From: Anaspis maculata
Taxonomy: Eukaryota; Arthropoda; Insecta; Coleoptera; Scraptiidae
Length of the DNA: 64,000 bases
Direction of reading: 5' to 3'
Assembly: GCA_949128115.1 (NCBI GenBank)
Contig: OX421962.1
Coordinates: 8,526,262-8,590,261, forward strand
Part shown: one piece after another, positions 33,866 to 46,489 of the stretch
Position numbering within the stretch: position 1 is the stretch's first letter
Layout: each line of letters starts with the position of its first letter
Made by a program: the position numbers and the translations under genes
The notes under the pieces: generated by a model
Told to the model about the DNA's origin: nothing
Database searches by the model: none
The model's input: only the letters and a program-made list of their open reading frames with translations

Positions 33866-34363
33866 TATACAGATAAAACATGAGCAAGCATCTGCAAGCA
33901 TACGTTTCCGTCAAAATGGCATAGAATTGAAATGAGAGCATTTCGCATTAGCATCGAGACATATGGGATATGGGTAAAATGGCGGTTGTCAGGATACTAG
34001 ATTTCGCGCCATCTCCCTCCAAGGTCACCACCTCGTGACGTCATGTGACGATACGCTATCTATATTCATAACGCCAAAGCTCAAACGACGCGACGATCAC
34101 CTATGGCCTATCGCTTGTGTCTCTTTGGCCATAGATCTCTTTGGCTTCCTCTTTCCTCCATCCCAGCTTTCCTCCCTTTTCATTTCTCTTTCTCATATGG
34201 TCCTGTGAGTTCGAGTAAGTCAGTCAAACCCGAGAGCCGCGACACGTAGGTACCTACCTATACGTGTGCGTTTTTCGTAGGTATTGCCATTGTTTGTATT
34301 GCTAAATAATCATTTCCCGATTTCTTCTAAGATTTGTACCTACTATATCTTCATCAGCACAAA

Positions 34364-36177
34364 ATGTAAGTTGCTAGTGAATTTGTTCCGAATAGTTTCT
34401 GTCAATCCCATTTTTGTGTCATTGCAGGTTGGAACTGCCCAAAATTATTAACACGTACAACTGTTCGCAATGCTCACATCGAACTGAATTCACCTTTCAA
34501 CTCAACCACCACGTCCTGAGAAATCATATAAATGTTCATGCAGCTGAACTGTACCACGCCATTGACGAACTGGAACAGTTCTCTTGCATATGCTGCAACT
34601 ACAACAGCTATGATCGTTTCGACATATACGAACATTACAAACAAGTACATAACCTGGGGACCAGGAACAATGAAACTGGAACTGTCCGTGAAGAACATCA
34701 GAGATATCGATGTGACTGCTGCAGATATGAATCCCATTCTATTGTACTGATCATAAAACATCGCCATTTGTGTGAAAAGGAAGGGACGGGGAAGTCCCAA
34801 GAAACCACAGAAGAGACCGGAGACTTGGAATCGACAGATTTAGATGTGGTTGCTGCAGGAACAAGCACCAGAGATGTTGGAATGATGAAATCGAAAATGT
34901 TGACGCATGAAACATTTAGAAAAACCAACTGGTTTCATTGCCGCATTTGTTCGTATCGATCTAAACGAAAGCCAGATTTAAGACAGCACATGATATCTAA
35001 GCATACTGCGGATGAAGACATCGACTGGTTTCAGTGCAACGATTGCTCGTACCGAGCTAAATCAAAGTTGGCTTTGAGAAAACACATCATAAACAGACAT
35101 GCTACGAATGAAAAGATTAATTGGTTTCAGTGCAATCATTGTTCGTACCAATCTAAACAAAAATCACATTTGGGAAAGCACATTATAAGTAAACATGCTA
35201 CGAATGAAAACATTGATTGGTTCCAGTGCAATCATTGTTCGTACCGTGCTAAGTTGAAGTCCGCTTTGACGAGGCACATTACAAATGAACATACTACGAA
35301 TGAAAAGACTGACTGGTTCCAGTGCAATCATTGTTCGTACCAAGCTAAGTATAAGTCAACTTTGAAAAAGCACAATTTGAAACATGCTACTAATAAGGAA
35401 ATTAAGTGGTTTCAGTGCAACGATTGTTCGTTCCAAGCTAAACTGAAGAACGGTTTAAAAGAGCACATTTTAAGTAGACACTCTACGAATAAAGAAATAA
35501 ACTGGTCCAGCTGCAACTATTGTTCGTACCGAGGTAAACGAAAGTCTAAATTGAGAAGCCACATGATCAATAAACATGCTACGGATGAAGAAATTGACTG
35601 GTTTCAGTGCAACGATTGTTTGTACCGAGCTAAATTCAAGTCAGATTTAAGAAAACACTGCATCAGTAAACATTCCTCGACGAATGAAGAAATACAGTGG
35701 TTTCATTGCAACGATTGTTCGTACAAAGCTAAATTTGAGACATATTTGAGGCAACACATAATAAATAGACATGCTAGAAATGAAGAAATTAACTGGATCA
35801 AGTGCAAACATTGCTCCTACCGCGCTAAACGGAACCAAAATTTGAGAATGCACATGATGAATAGACATACAGCGGATGATGAAATCAACTGGTTCCAGTG
35901 CAACAAATGTTCGTATCGAGCCAAACTGAAGACAGTATTGAAGACGCACATGATGACGCATGCTGCAAGTGAGGAAATCAACTGGTTCCAGTGCAATCAT
36001 TGCTCGTTTCGAAGTAAACGAAAATCATGTTTGAGACTGCACGTGATAAATAAACATGCTACGGATGAAGAAATTCAGTGGTTTCAGTGCAACGATTGTT
36101 CGTACCGAGCTAAAATGAAGAGAAATTTGACACTGCACGTGATCAAGAAACATGCTACAAATGAAGAGATGAACTGA
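34364..36177 (+). CDS. C2H2 zinc-finger protein, 3+13 fingers
   Basis: 583 residues, the largest single-module member here. CDS is 34364-34365 joined to 34428-36177; the 62-base intron has a GTAAGT donor and an unusual TTGCAG acceptor. Start M-L-E-L-P-K-I-I-N-T-Y. The N-terminal fingers include C-I-C-C-N-Y-N-S and a C2HC finger ending H-R-H-L-C. Thirteen array fingers start at about residue 170, all with full Cys2-His2 ligands. Nearest relative is 25497-27118; array fingers 2 and 3 here have no clear one-to-one partner there. Upstream, GACGCGACGATCAC...TCGCTTGTGT...CTTTGGCTTC is shared with the sister's promoter region, consistent with a duplication that included regulatory DNA. Confidence 0.9.
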
Positions 36178-36179
36178 AA

Positions 36180-39030
36180 AGAGACTATACCTACTTACGG
36201 TTTTTAAACACGCTACAAATTAAGAAAGTTAGGGGTAAATCGTGTTTTTGCTCCGTTACATTTTCAGGTTGCGGTGTGAGATACCTATGGACCTGGGGCA
36301 TCACGCGTCATCAAATTTAATTTGGAGAGGCGACAAACGAACAGACTCGCTCGCGGTTGACAACCAACGTCAAAACATAACCTTTTTAACCTACAAATTT
36401 GAAGTTGGTCGTTTGCTACTAGATTTATTTTCGTTGTGTGCTTTGGAGCCAGCTTTGTAGAGAGCCAGGTGTGTGCCTACGGTGTGATTCAAGGGTTCGT
36501 CGTTGTCAATGATCACCTTTGTGGCGGTTTCGGCGAAAATAATAGGCGAACCTGTGCACACAATATCGGAAGACATTTACTCGGAAATCACATTTGCAAC
36601 GACATAACACAGCAAAGTTGCAGGAATTTGAAACATCACATGGATGAAAGCAACTCTCATTCTAATAAGCGAACTCGTATAGCAGGTGTGAAAAGAATTG
36701 CTCCACTGTGAGTAGTAGGAAGTAATGTAATTATTATTTTTTCAGAAGCACGTTATTGCGAATCATGCAAGTGTGACGTTGTCGCTTTCAAATGCCGTAT
36801 TGTCACATATAGATTGACATCCCCTAATCAACACCTAATTTTACGAGAGTTTATGGATGATGTGTGGACCTCAGGTAAGCACTTGATTCAAGAACAGCTC
36901 GAGAAATGTATGTAGTAGAAAACAGAGTAGTCGGAAGCCCCCCTAAATCACAGCATGCTTTCTGTTTTCAGGTAGGTATATCCTTCAAAAACAAGCTGTT
37001 GTGAATGTGAGAAAGGAATGCCAGTATGGTGGTTAGGATCCACACCACCAATCTTTATGATGCAGTGCATACTCGATAAGCAGAATCCATCATTATGTTG
37101 CAGGAGGTAGTGCTGATGATATGAGCTAATAATAATAATAATAATACATATAACGTTAGAAGGTGTTTTACCCAGGAATCACTGTACCACTCATGTAGAG
37201 AAAGGGAATAAAAAACAAGGAGTAAACCTCGGAGTAAACCAACACCACAAGTGTTAGAGTTAGACAGAAATGTGATATGTTTTGAGATTTCCTTTGTTAA
37301 TCTACATCCAGTGATATTATGTTATAGATAGATAGATAGATAGATAGAGATATAGATAGATGGAGAAGTGGTATAGGTGATAGAGAATTATACTTAATAC
37401 AAATAGAAACACTACGGATAGAAAAGAGTATAATTGTTGTGGATTGTTTTTTTACAACACATTTGGATCAAAAGAATTAGAGTCTATACATTTTATGAAT
37501 TATCAAGCATCGAAATACAAAATTGATTGTAATGCAGCTAAATGTAATACATTATGGTGTTGTTGTATGTTCTAGGATCCAATGTCTATCAACTTTTGGA
37601 GCAACGCATAGCAGAGCTGGATCCAGCCGGGAAGGATACTATAAGTCACTCACTATAGTTTGTAGAAAGGTATTCCTATAGTTGGTATAAACTTATCACT
37701 AGGGAGAGGATTTATATGTGGTAAAAAAAGCTTAGAATATATAGTTTCTTTGTGCTTAAAAGTGTGGTAAAAAATGTTCAAATCCTGCAATATGTGCTAT
37801 GGGTTGCAAAAATATTGAAAATTTAACCCGTGATTTTTTTTGTACATCTAGATAAAATGATTGAAATATTGACAAATATTTAGTTATATGCAAAAATATA
37901 GAATAAATATGGGGCTATATGTGATTCTATGGACTATTAATTTGTATACAGTAAAAAACTCAAAATAATTTACCTCAGCGCATTGAATATGTAAAAAATT
38001 ATGAATCCACTCTCTAACTATCACCCAATATCTAAACGTTTTCAAAACTTTAGTATGCATTCTGTTGCTGTGAGGTCTCATGTAGAGGTAATGAATGCAC
38101 TTATGAATATTGCACTGAAAAAATAAACAGTTACATGTGAAACCTGCCAATCAACCTCAATTGATAGCAAACTAAAGTTTTGTTATTGTTAACCTTCACA
38201 AGATTTCAACCATTCATATTTCTAAACTTGTTGTGTTTTTTTCCAGTACACATACATACAAATTGGCGACCCAACACCACCAATCGCCTTCCATGTTGCA
38301 GACCACCCTGAGAAATTTAAGGTGGTACTGCAACACATCGAGGTGCAGGGGGGTACTGTGAGTGCCGTGTTGGAAGTCGATTCACATATTGTGTGGTTTC
38401 TATTTTATTAGTGTAGTGTATATTTAGTATTTATTATTGTAATGTATTTTAGGATTTCCTTTTGTTTAGTACTCAGGAATAAAAGAATTCCACACCTAAC
38501 TATACAGAGTAATGTTTTTTGTATGCGTTAGAGAAAAACGTGTTAGAAAAACAGATGATATCACAACACACATGTGGAGAGTTGTTGAAGATATGTAAAC
38601 TTGAACTGGAAATGTTATCAATGAAGTGAAAGGATTGTATACCTGACTATATCAGAAAATGCTATTCAGCATTCGTTAGAGAAAACCTGAAAAAAAGTTC
38701 TCTGCAGTGCTATGTATAACCATTTATTATTATCCTATAATAAATCTTATATTGGTCGAGCTTGCGGTAGGCACATTGGGAGGCGGGAGCTCTGAGAAAT
38801 TAATCCTGCTGTTGTCCAGAGAATTATCGAACATGGTAGGAGAAAACCGAGACCCATCAAAGATAATGACCCATTTTCATTATGTTGAATATGAATTTGT
38901 TGTTGTTATATATGATGCTAGTTTTTGCAATATCAAGTACGAAAATAAAGACTATCCTACGCCATTGGAGTGTCTTGTGATCTTAGAGAAGATTGCTATT
39001 TGTTATAAGCAGTTCATTAGTCAGTAGGTA
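36180..39030. other. Intergenic with microsatellites
   Basis: The post-stop motif TTTAAACACGCTACAAATT follows the ZF stop. Beyond that I recognise no gene. A (TAA)n run lies at 37127-37146 and a (TAGA)n run at 37324-37361. ORFs of 91 codons (36436-36711) and 106 codons (38707-39027) show no known domain. Confidence 0.45.
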
Positions 39031-39034
39031 GGTA

Positions 39035-39967
39035 GGGGAGAGTGGGGCACAGGAGTCCGGCGGGGAACAGAGGTCTTCGTGAATAACAATGGTACATGTG
39101 GTGCGATCTGTACGATAAATATCGCGTTTGCAGTTCAAAAGGCATCTGCATCGGTCGGTAATGATATTTCGCCATTGTGGTCAAAGCTGTGGGGGAGCCG
39201 GCAAAAAATGTGATTTTCGAGGTCAGTCTTGTAAAATTTACTTATCTAAATTCCATCTAAAGAATTTAAACGAGTTGGGTCTGAGTCAATCTTTTGCAGT
39301 AGTTTGATAGTGCTATAAATGAAGCTTAGAAACCCCCTGATGGTTGAGCATTATGAAACGTTTTGGTTTCCTAACCAATTTCTTGTTTATAAAATGTGCA
39401 CTTGGGGCAGAGAGGACCGTTGCGTGGTGCGTGCAAGGGCCTTAGAAAATGATGACAATTTCCTGTACATCAAATGTTGGGCTGACAGAGATGATGCTGG
39501 AAATTTATATTACGAATGAGATTCCTATTTCTTGAATGTTTTTTTTTCTTACATTACAAAGTTTACGAAATGTTCTTCAGATATTTTTGATTTATGTTCC
39601 GATTTTTCTTGTTCCAGTATGTGATCTTTGTGTTTCTATATTACATACTTCAAGTTTCGTACTTGTTCGTAGAATTACCTTGAATAAAATGGCTTATTCA
39701 GCTTTTAACAACATATTTACATTTTCTCCATATGTTGAGCATGGTGGTCCGATGTGCCCCGAGGGGTGGGGCAGACAGGTCCGAGTGCAATGGTCTGAAC
39801 TTTTTGTAAAAGAACCTACAAAAAACAAACTAGACTAAAACTGACAAGATCAGTCGAAAGCCAGGTGATCATTGCTCATCATATCATGAAAGCAATTCAT
39901 TATCAATCAACCTTGAGAAGATACGATTTCTTTTCGCTTAGATGGTCCCCTGTGCCCCACTCTCCCC
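39035..39967. mobile_element. 933-base TIR element flanked by TA
   Basis: Left end TA|GGGGAGAGTGGGGCACAG and right end CTGTGCCCCACTCTCCCC|TA are exact inverse repeats of at least 18 bases. TA occurs at 39033-39034 and 39968-39969, as for Tc1/mariner-type insertion. No transposase is evident, so it is probably non-autonomous. Confidence 0.85.
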
Positions 39968-39969
39968 TA

Positions 39970-42850
39970 CTTTCGAGCTATCTGTGTGAAATTTGAGCCA
40001 AATCGGTTGAACGGTTCAGAAGTTATGAGACAAGAAAGATTTCTAGTTTTAAACTTTGGACTTGGAGGTCTGTATTTCTATTAGGTACTTACTTTAAGCT
40101 CTCGGTTTTTTTTATTTTCCATCGACTGGCCATGTTGAAACCTCCAGTAGGAGAGAATTCTCGGGTAATCACCCTGTAGAAAATAAAATAATCCCGAAAA
40201 TAGCTGACTGTTCTGTGGGTATAGTCGAGGGTAGAGTAAGGGTCTTCATTTAGGAATAAGTAAATGTTACAATACGTTTCCGGTGGATAGGTGATATTAC
40301 GCTTACATACCTACATCGAGTGTCACCGAACTCCGATAAAACTCTATAGGTATTTTCGGAATAATATCCGCATATAAATCAAAACAAAAACGTGAGAAAG
40401 CAAGGGAGATAGTTTGAAGACCGACCAATTCCAGAAACCAACCAAAGCAAGAAGCATAATCAACTGGCGAGAACAAATTGAGATAGGTAACATTGCCTCC
40501 GTAGAGTTGAGAAAAAAAAAACAAATTTGGGTCTGGAAAGTGGCGATTTCGAGATGTATTCCAAAGTTTCAAACCCAAATATCTCGACAATGGAGCCTCT
40601 CTAATCAAAATTTTGCAAAAAAATTTGTTTCACTAATTTGGGAAAATAACCAGTGCAGTGCACAGTGGGCGAAGTGCCGTAAAAAGTGGCCAAAAGTCAG
40701 GCAAGGTCATTTTGATATTTCGGCCCAAATTTTTGCTATTATTTAGAAAAATAGTTGATTTATAAGTTACCAAAGTCTTGAGATTCCAAAGCAATTCATA
40801 ACTTTTGTGTGATGCCTCAAACACAGGACTTTAAAATAACTCTAGGTACTGATAACACTTTCATAGCATTTTGTGACTGAAGTGGTATTGTCGACTGTGC
40901 TTCTCAGAGGCCAGGTATCAATCTATAAATCTTACCATAGCTCACTTGAAGTTTTTTGGAAGTAAATCATACTTCACACATGAAATATGTTCACTTGTTT
41001 CAGAATTATACATTATTTCGAATGGCGATGTTCGGGTCATTTGTTTTCCAAGAGTTCCATTTTTGCAATGGCTTACAAAAAATGTTTCACCTTGCTCCAG
41101 CCTACAACTTCTTTCACTGAAAGCTACACCTTTTTCAAGTTGATTTCAAAAGAAATTGTATGCGTCCACGTGCGTCCCCGTGATTAACAATTTTCTCTTC
41201 AAATATATGTATGAAGAGACAAAAATTCAAAATTTCTGGAGACGCTGATTTTCACTGGACTGCTGCGAAATCGTGTTAGGATTTTCAACAAAACAATATT
41301 CCAATGATATTGGAAGAGCAGGGTTGTTTTTAGGGGTGTTTTACATAAAAAGTGAAAAGTTCTGTTTTTTCGTTACGAACATGTTTTCTAGTTTGAATTT
41401 TATTATCACTAAGAACTTGAAGTCAGAATTTTTTCCAATATTTTTCCTATATTCACCTCAATATTTCAGGACGATTTGATGAATTTCAATTTTTTTTTCT
41501 CGTTTTTTTTTTCAACCCTTGAATCTCACCCCCAAGGGTCAATGAATTTTATTCAATATTTTTCCCTTAATCGCCTTGATATTCTGAGAAAATTCGCTGA
41601 ACTGTAAATTTTTCTGTTGTTCTTTTATTTTTTTCAACCCCAAACCCCAATTTCACTCCCGAGCACAATTGAAATTTTTTCAATATTTTTTCTATGATGA
41701 CCTCAATATTTTAGGACGATCTGGTGAGTTTCAGACTTTAGGCCGCCGACAACTGATTTTGTCCCACTGTGCAGTGGGGTAAAAAAAATAGGGGGTTAAA
41801 AATACAAACAACCCCCATTATCCACGTCCCTGAACTTTTTTTTTAACACGTTATATTGTTCGATAGAAACCTATTTCAGTAAACTTTGGTTCAAATTTGG
41901 ACAAAATCGGTTGAACCATTCAAAAGTTATGTGAATAAAATCGATTTTGAAAATTCAACTTGAATTGAACCCTGTAACTTTTCAACGGGCATTATAGGAC
42001 ATCGAAGTTATTTTTTTAAACTTTCAACGCGTGTATCATACAAGATTTTATCTACAATGGTCTTTGGAATGTTTGGTAAATGTCAGAATTTATTGAAAAT
42101 ATGATAGGAACGCGCAGGATCATCACTTTCAGCACGTCGCCCATGACACACCCATGACGACGTGTTAAAAGTGACGGGTATTCGCGATTTTAACTACTGA
42201 TGGGGTAAGTTGTAAACAAGATGGAGGATTGTGAGTTTTTCTGTCACCTGTCATCGTGCGTTGTATAGGTAGCGGTTGTATTTGGGTTAATTAATTAATG
42301 ATCTCTATTCAACAAAAGTTCATTTTCTTAAATAACTCGATTACCTATACGAGTATTTTGGCGATTCGCGTGATTTCAATGGCAATCTGACAGAAGCGAC
42401 AGAACAGAAATGACGTAAAAACTTACAAACTAGGTTGGCCATTTCAGCCGCCAGAGGGCGTCTAGATTTTTGAAATCGCGAATTATTTAAAGCTTGTAGA
42501 TGAATGTGTATTACCCGAAATTGACAGGTAAAGTGTCCATTACAAGCGTCTTTTGACGCAGGAAAGTAAGATTCACCTGCCTAGGCAGGGAAATATCACT
42601 TTCCTGCGTCAAAAACGTTTTGTTTGCTGGAAACTGCTAGAAACCGGACCCAGCAACGAGATATTTAGATACCAAATTGTGCCAGAATCATTTCTTTCTT
42701 TGTGGTTTATTGAGGTAGTTTCGGGTAAAACGTTATACATAATACGCCAGGAAAGTGTCTTTACAGGGCACGTAAGCTTCTAGGCCTCGCTCACGCTCGT
42801 CCTTGATATGCCTACTATCACTGTGAAGATTTACGTTCCTGCCTTATTAT
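39970..42850. repeat. Decayed foldback-family fragments
   Basis: Scattered matches to the foldback arms: CAAATCGGTTGAACGGTTCAG near 40000; CAAATATCTCGACAATGGAG near 40580; CAGTAAACTTTGGTTCAAATTTGG near 41880. No complete element with paired ends was resolved. Around 42550-42780, GGAAAGT-type inverse repeats occur. No gene seen. Confidence 0.5.
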
Positions 42851-42854
42851 GTGA

Positions 42855-43745
42855 ATAACTATTAACGTTTAACGGAGATACAGGCCTTCAGAGTTGTTTT
42901 TTATAAATCAAATTTTTTTGCATAACTTCTGAACCGTTCGACCGATTTTATTCAAATTTGAACCAAAGTTTACTGAAACAGATCTCTATTGAACAATCAT
43001 AACGTATTTTATCAAACACTTTTAAGAGCGAAGATAATATAGGGTACCCTTCCCCTTTTTCCCTATTTTTAACTTCCTGAATATTTTCAGAAATGGTTTC
43101 AAGTTTTGAATTTTACGTTCAGTTTAATGAAAAAAGTTACTCTTCCAAAATTTTGATTGGGACTTCATTTTTGAGATATTTGAGTTTGAAACTTCCGAAA
43201 ACATCTAGAAATCGTCACTTTCAAAGGCCTTAAAAATTAAAATTGAAGAAAACTCATGATTCTTCAACTGAAATACATTTTTTAGGTGTTTCAAGTTGAT
43301 GTACCACCATTTTTGACGAGAAACATGAAGTTTTTCAGATAATAAAATAAGGGCCCTGGAAAAATTAATGGCGATTTTGAGATGTTTTCCAAAGTTTTCA
43401 AACCCAAATATCTCGAAAATAAGGCATCTAACCAAAATTTTGCACAAGTGATTTTTTCCTCTAAATTAAACGTCCAATTCAAACATTGAAACCATTTCCA
43501 AAAATATTAAAGGTGAAAAGGGGGAAAAGGGGGAAGAACCTATTATTACCTATTCCCTATTATTATCTTCGCCCCTAAAAATAGTTGATGAGATGCGTTA
43601 CCACTGTTCAACAAAGACTTGTTTAAGTAAACTTTGGTTCAAAAATTGGAATAAAATCGAGTTCACGGTTCAAAAGATATGCAAAAAAGCTGTTCTAAAA
43701 AAAAACTTTGAAGGCCTGTATCTCCGTTATTACACGCTTGCGAGG
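42855..43745. mobile_element. Foldback element, degraded ends
   Basis: Inverse arms around AACGGAGATACAGGCCTTC (42868) and GAAGGCCTGTATCTCCGTT (about 43710-43729). Both carry the AACTTTGGTTCAAA / TTTGAACCAAAGTT and GGGTA-CCTTCCCC blocks. No clean outer termini. Non-coding. Confidence 0.75.
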
Positions 43746-44044
43746 GTATGTTTATCCAGAAAGTCCCCTTATTTTTTAATTTCCTATGTTCCTTCGAATT
43801 TTGTTGCATTAATCTCGGGACTTGAGTTCTTCATTGTTATCGTACCTACTACCTACTCAAGTATCAATTCCACAGTCCAAGGAAGATGAAGTGTGAGCAA
43901 GTAAATTCCTGAAGTTGACGTAGATTCCTTGGATTTCGTCTTTTCAAGTAGCTCATCGCACGACCTGACTCCACTTACTTAATGAGGAATGTTCTCGTTG
44001 CTCACACTTCATAAGTCTTCGAAAATTGAGAAAATTTGTGAAAA

Positions 44045-44230
44045 TGGAAGTTCGCGGAAGTGCGTAGAAGTTCATGGAAGTCTTGGAAGTTCGTGGAAGT
44101 CAGTGGAAGTCTTCTGGAAGTTAGTGGAAGTTGGTGGAAGTTGGCGGAAGTCAGTGGAAGTCAGTGGAAGTTAGTGGAAGTCTTTTGGAAGTTGGTGGAA
44201 GTTAGTGGAAGTCAATGCAAATGGAAGTTT
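44045..44230. repeat. (GTGGAAGTY)n minisatellite
   Basis: About 17 imperfect copies of a 9-12 base unit such as TGGAAGTTAG and TGGAAGTCAG. It encodes artefactual V-E-V-S-G-S repeats. Confidence 0.95.
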
Positions 44231-44289
44231 TGGTGTACAAAATTCTTCCTGCGGTTCACCCCTCGTACCTACCTGAATCTCCAACATTA

Positions 44290-44759
44290 AGGTGAAGTTT
44301 GGTGGCGTAGTCCATGCCCGATCTCGTCGGAAAATATGAATTTTCACCAATATCCTGTGCAGGTAATAACCTAAAATGTTTGACTTGCTTTTTCACAAAA
44401 AACCAGAGATAGTCAAAAAACACACTTTCCCACGAGAACTTATGATGCAGGCGCATTAAGGATATTGTTTCGAACTTGATACAAAAGTTTCAAGCTCAAA
44501 CTCATAAAGGTAGTCGAGGGAAATAATGCAGAAACTGGAATTCCATAATCGTCCTGCAGTTCGGTTGTCCCTCAATATCATTTGGTTCAGATTTGGCGGG
44601 CGATTCTGGACAGTTGGCAACACCGCAACACTGTCATCTACTTCTGTCAGGCATTTCCATTGACGTCACATGTCAAGTGACAGTCGCGCTCTGATCAATC
44701 CTTCATCGTCTTCGTGCCGCTGAAATTTTCGATTTCTTTTGACTCTCCGTGATTACAAA
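44290..44759 (+). promoter_or_regulatory. Duplicated upstream region of ZF gene 44760
   Basis: Shared with 55640-55995 upstream of ZF gene 56089: GTGAAGTTTGGTGGCGTAGT, TTTGGCGGGCGATTC, GGACAGTTGGCAACAC, plus a 23-base block with a palindromic TGACGTCA (44648-44670) that is inverted in the other copy. TGACGTCA is the consensus CRE/ATF site; regulatory use is inferred. No TATA box is obvious. Confidence 0.55.
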
Positions 44760-46483
44760 ATGTGAGTTGCCAATGAATGCTTTCAATAGTTTCATGATCA
44801 AGTCCCATTTCTGTGTTTTTTTTCAGGTTAGAACTACCCGAAATTGTTGACGCGTACTCGTACTACTGTTCGCAATGTTCGCATCGAACTGAATCCGTCT
44901 TTCAACTCGACCAACATGTCCAGAGGAGTCACAAAAATGTTTATGCAGCACAACTCTACTGTGCCATTCTCGAACCGGAACAGTTTTCTTGCATCCACTG
45001 CAGCTACAAAAGCTACTATCGCTTTGGAATATACGAACATTACAAACAAGCGCATGATTTGGGGACTGGACATAATGAAAATGGTACGTTTTGTGGGAAA
45101 GTTGGAAGATATCAGTGTAACTCCTGTAGATATAAACTGGATTCCAGTTTATCGCTCATAAAACATCACGATTTGTGTGGAAAGAACCCGAAGGGAGAGC
45201 CATACGGGACTACAGAAGAGGACGAAGGCATGGAACTACCAGATATGAAAGCGGGGGTTGCACAAACCATCAGATATGTTGGAGTAACAGAACCAAACTC
45301 AAGTCAAAAATTTGACAAGTTTCAGAGAAAGACACATTTGAGACAGCACATGATGAATAAACATGTTACGAACGAAGGAATCACCTGGTTTCTGTGCTAT
45401 TATTGTTCGTATCGAGCCAAACACAAATCGCATTTAAGACGCCACATAATATGGAAACATGCCAAGAATGAAGAAATCGGCTGGTTCAAGTGCAACCATT
45501 GTTCGTACCGAGCTGAACAAAAATCAAATTTGGAAGCACACAAGCTGAAACATGCCATCAGCGATGTTTTCGTGATGGAATCAAACCTGTCGACTCATGA
45601 TTCAAAACCAAAGATTGACGGATTCCAGTGCAAAAATTGTTCGTACCGGTCTAAACGAAAGGCAGGTTTGAAACAGCACTTGATAAGTAAACATGCGATG
45701 AATGAGGAAATCATCTGGTTTCACTGCAAGGACTGTTCATATCGAGCTAAACAAAAGGCACATTTGAGAAGCCACATGACAAATATACATGCTAAAAATG
45801 AAGACATTGAGTGGTTCCAGTGCAATGATTGCCCGTACCGAGCCAAAAATAAGTCGCATTTGACTGTTCACGTGATTAGTAAACATGCAACAAATGAAAA
45901 AATCAACTGGTTCCAATGCAACGAGTGTCCGTACCAGGCCAAGCTAAAATCAACTTTGAATAGACACATGCTGAAACATGCCGCGAGTGAAGATATCAAC
46001 TGGCACCAGTGTAACCATTGTTCGTTTCGAGGTAAACGAAAGTCGTGTTTGAAACGGCACATGATAAGTAAGCATGCCACGAACGAAGAAATCACGTGGT
46101 TCCAGTGCAACAATTGTTCGTATCGAGCTAAAACGAAGCCGGATTTGAGAAAGCACATGGTGAACAGACATGCTACGAACGAAGAAATCAGCTTGTACCA
46201 GTGCAAACATTGTCCGTTCCGTGGTAAACAAAAGGGATGTTTGAAACAGCACATGATAAATAAACATGCTACGAGTGAAGAAATTACGTGGTTCCAGTGC
46301 AACAGTTGTTCGTATAGGGCTAAATTGAAGTCAGATTTGGGAAAGCACGTGATAAGTAAACATGCTACGAATGAAGAAATTACTTGGTTTCAGTGCAACG
46401 TTTGTTCGTACCGAGCCAAGCTGAAGACAAATTTGAGAGTGCACGTGATGAATAAACATGCTACGAACGAAACGATTCACTGA
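44760..46483 (+). CDS. C2H2 zinc-finger protein, 3+11 fingers, rearranged array
   Basis: 552 residues; CDS is 44760-44761 joined to 44827-46483. The 65-base intron uses a GTGAGT donor. Start M-L-E-L-P-E-I-V-D-A-Y-S-Y. Three N-terminal fingers are intact. The array shows two scars: at about residue 160 a half finger lacks its C-x2-C (K-F-Q-R-K-T-H-L-R-Q-H-M-M-N-K-H), and after two further fingers the pre-array spacer motif recurs inside the array (V-M-E-S-N-L-S-T-H-D-S, about 45574-45605). Nine more complete fingers follow. Unequal recombination between fingers is the likely cause. The frame is open throughout, so the gene looks functional. Confidence 0.9.
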
Positions 46484-46489
46484 GAGGAG

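Noticed and set aside
36436..36711. 91-codon ORF downstream of ZF gene 34364
   Set aside because: No recognisable family and no repeat in the paralog flanks.
38707..39027. 106-codon ORF
   Set aside because: No domain and nothing comparable elsewhere in the window.
43989..44290. ORFs with V-E-V-S-G-S repeats
   Set aside because: Translation of the GGAAGT minisatellite in two frames.
45868..46302. Long minus-strand ORFs (up to 144 codons) across the ZF arrays
   Set aside because: They mirror the periodic finger repeats and recur antisense to every array. Their M-F-x-x-H-V / R-T-I-V-A-L-E-P repeats are translations of the same codons in reverse.
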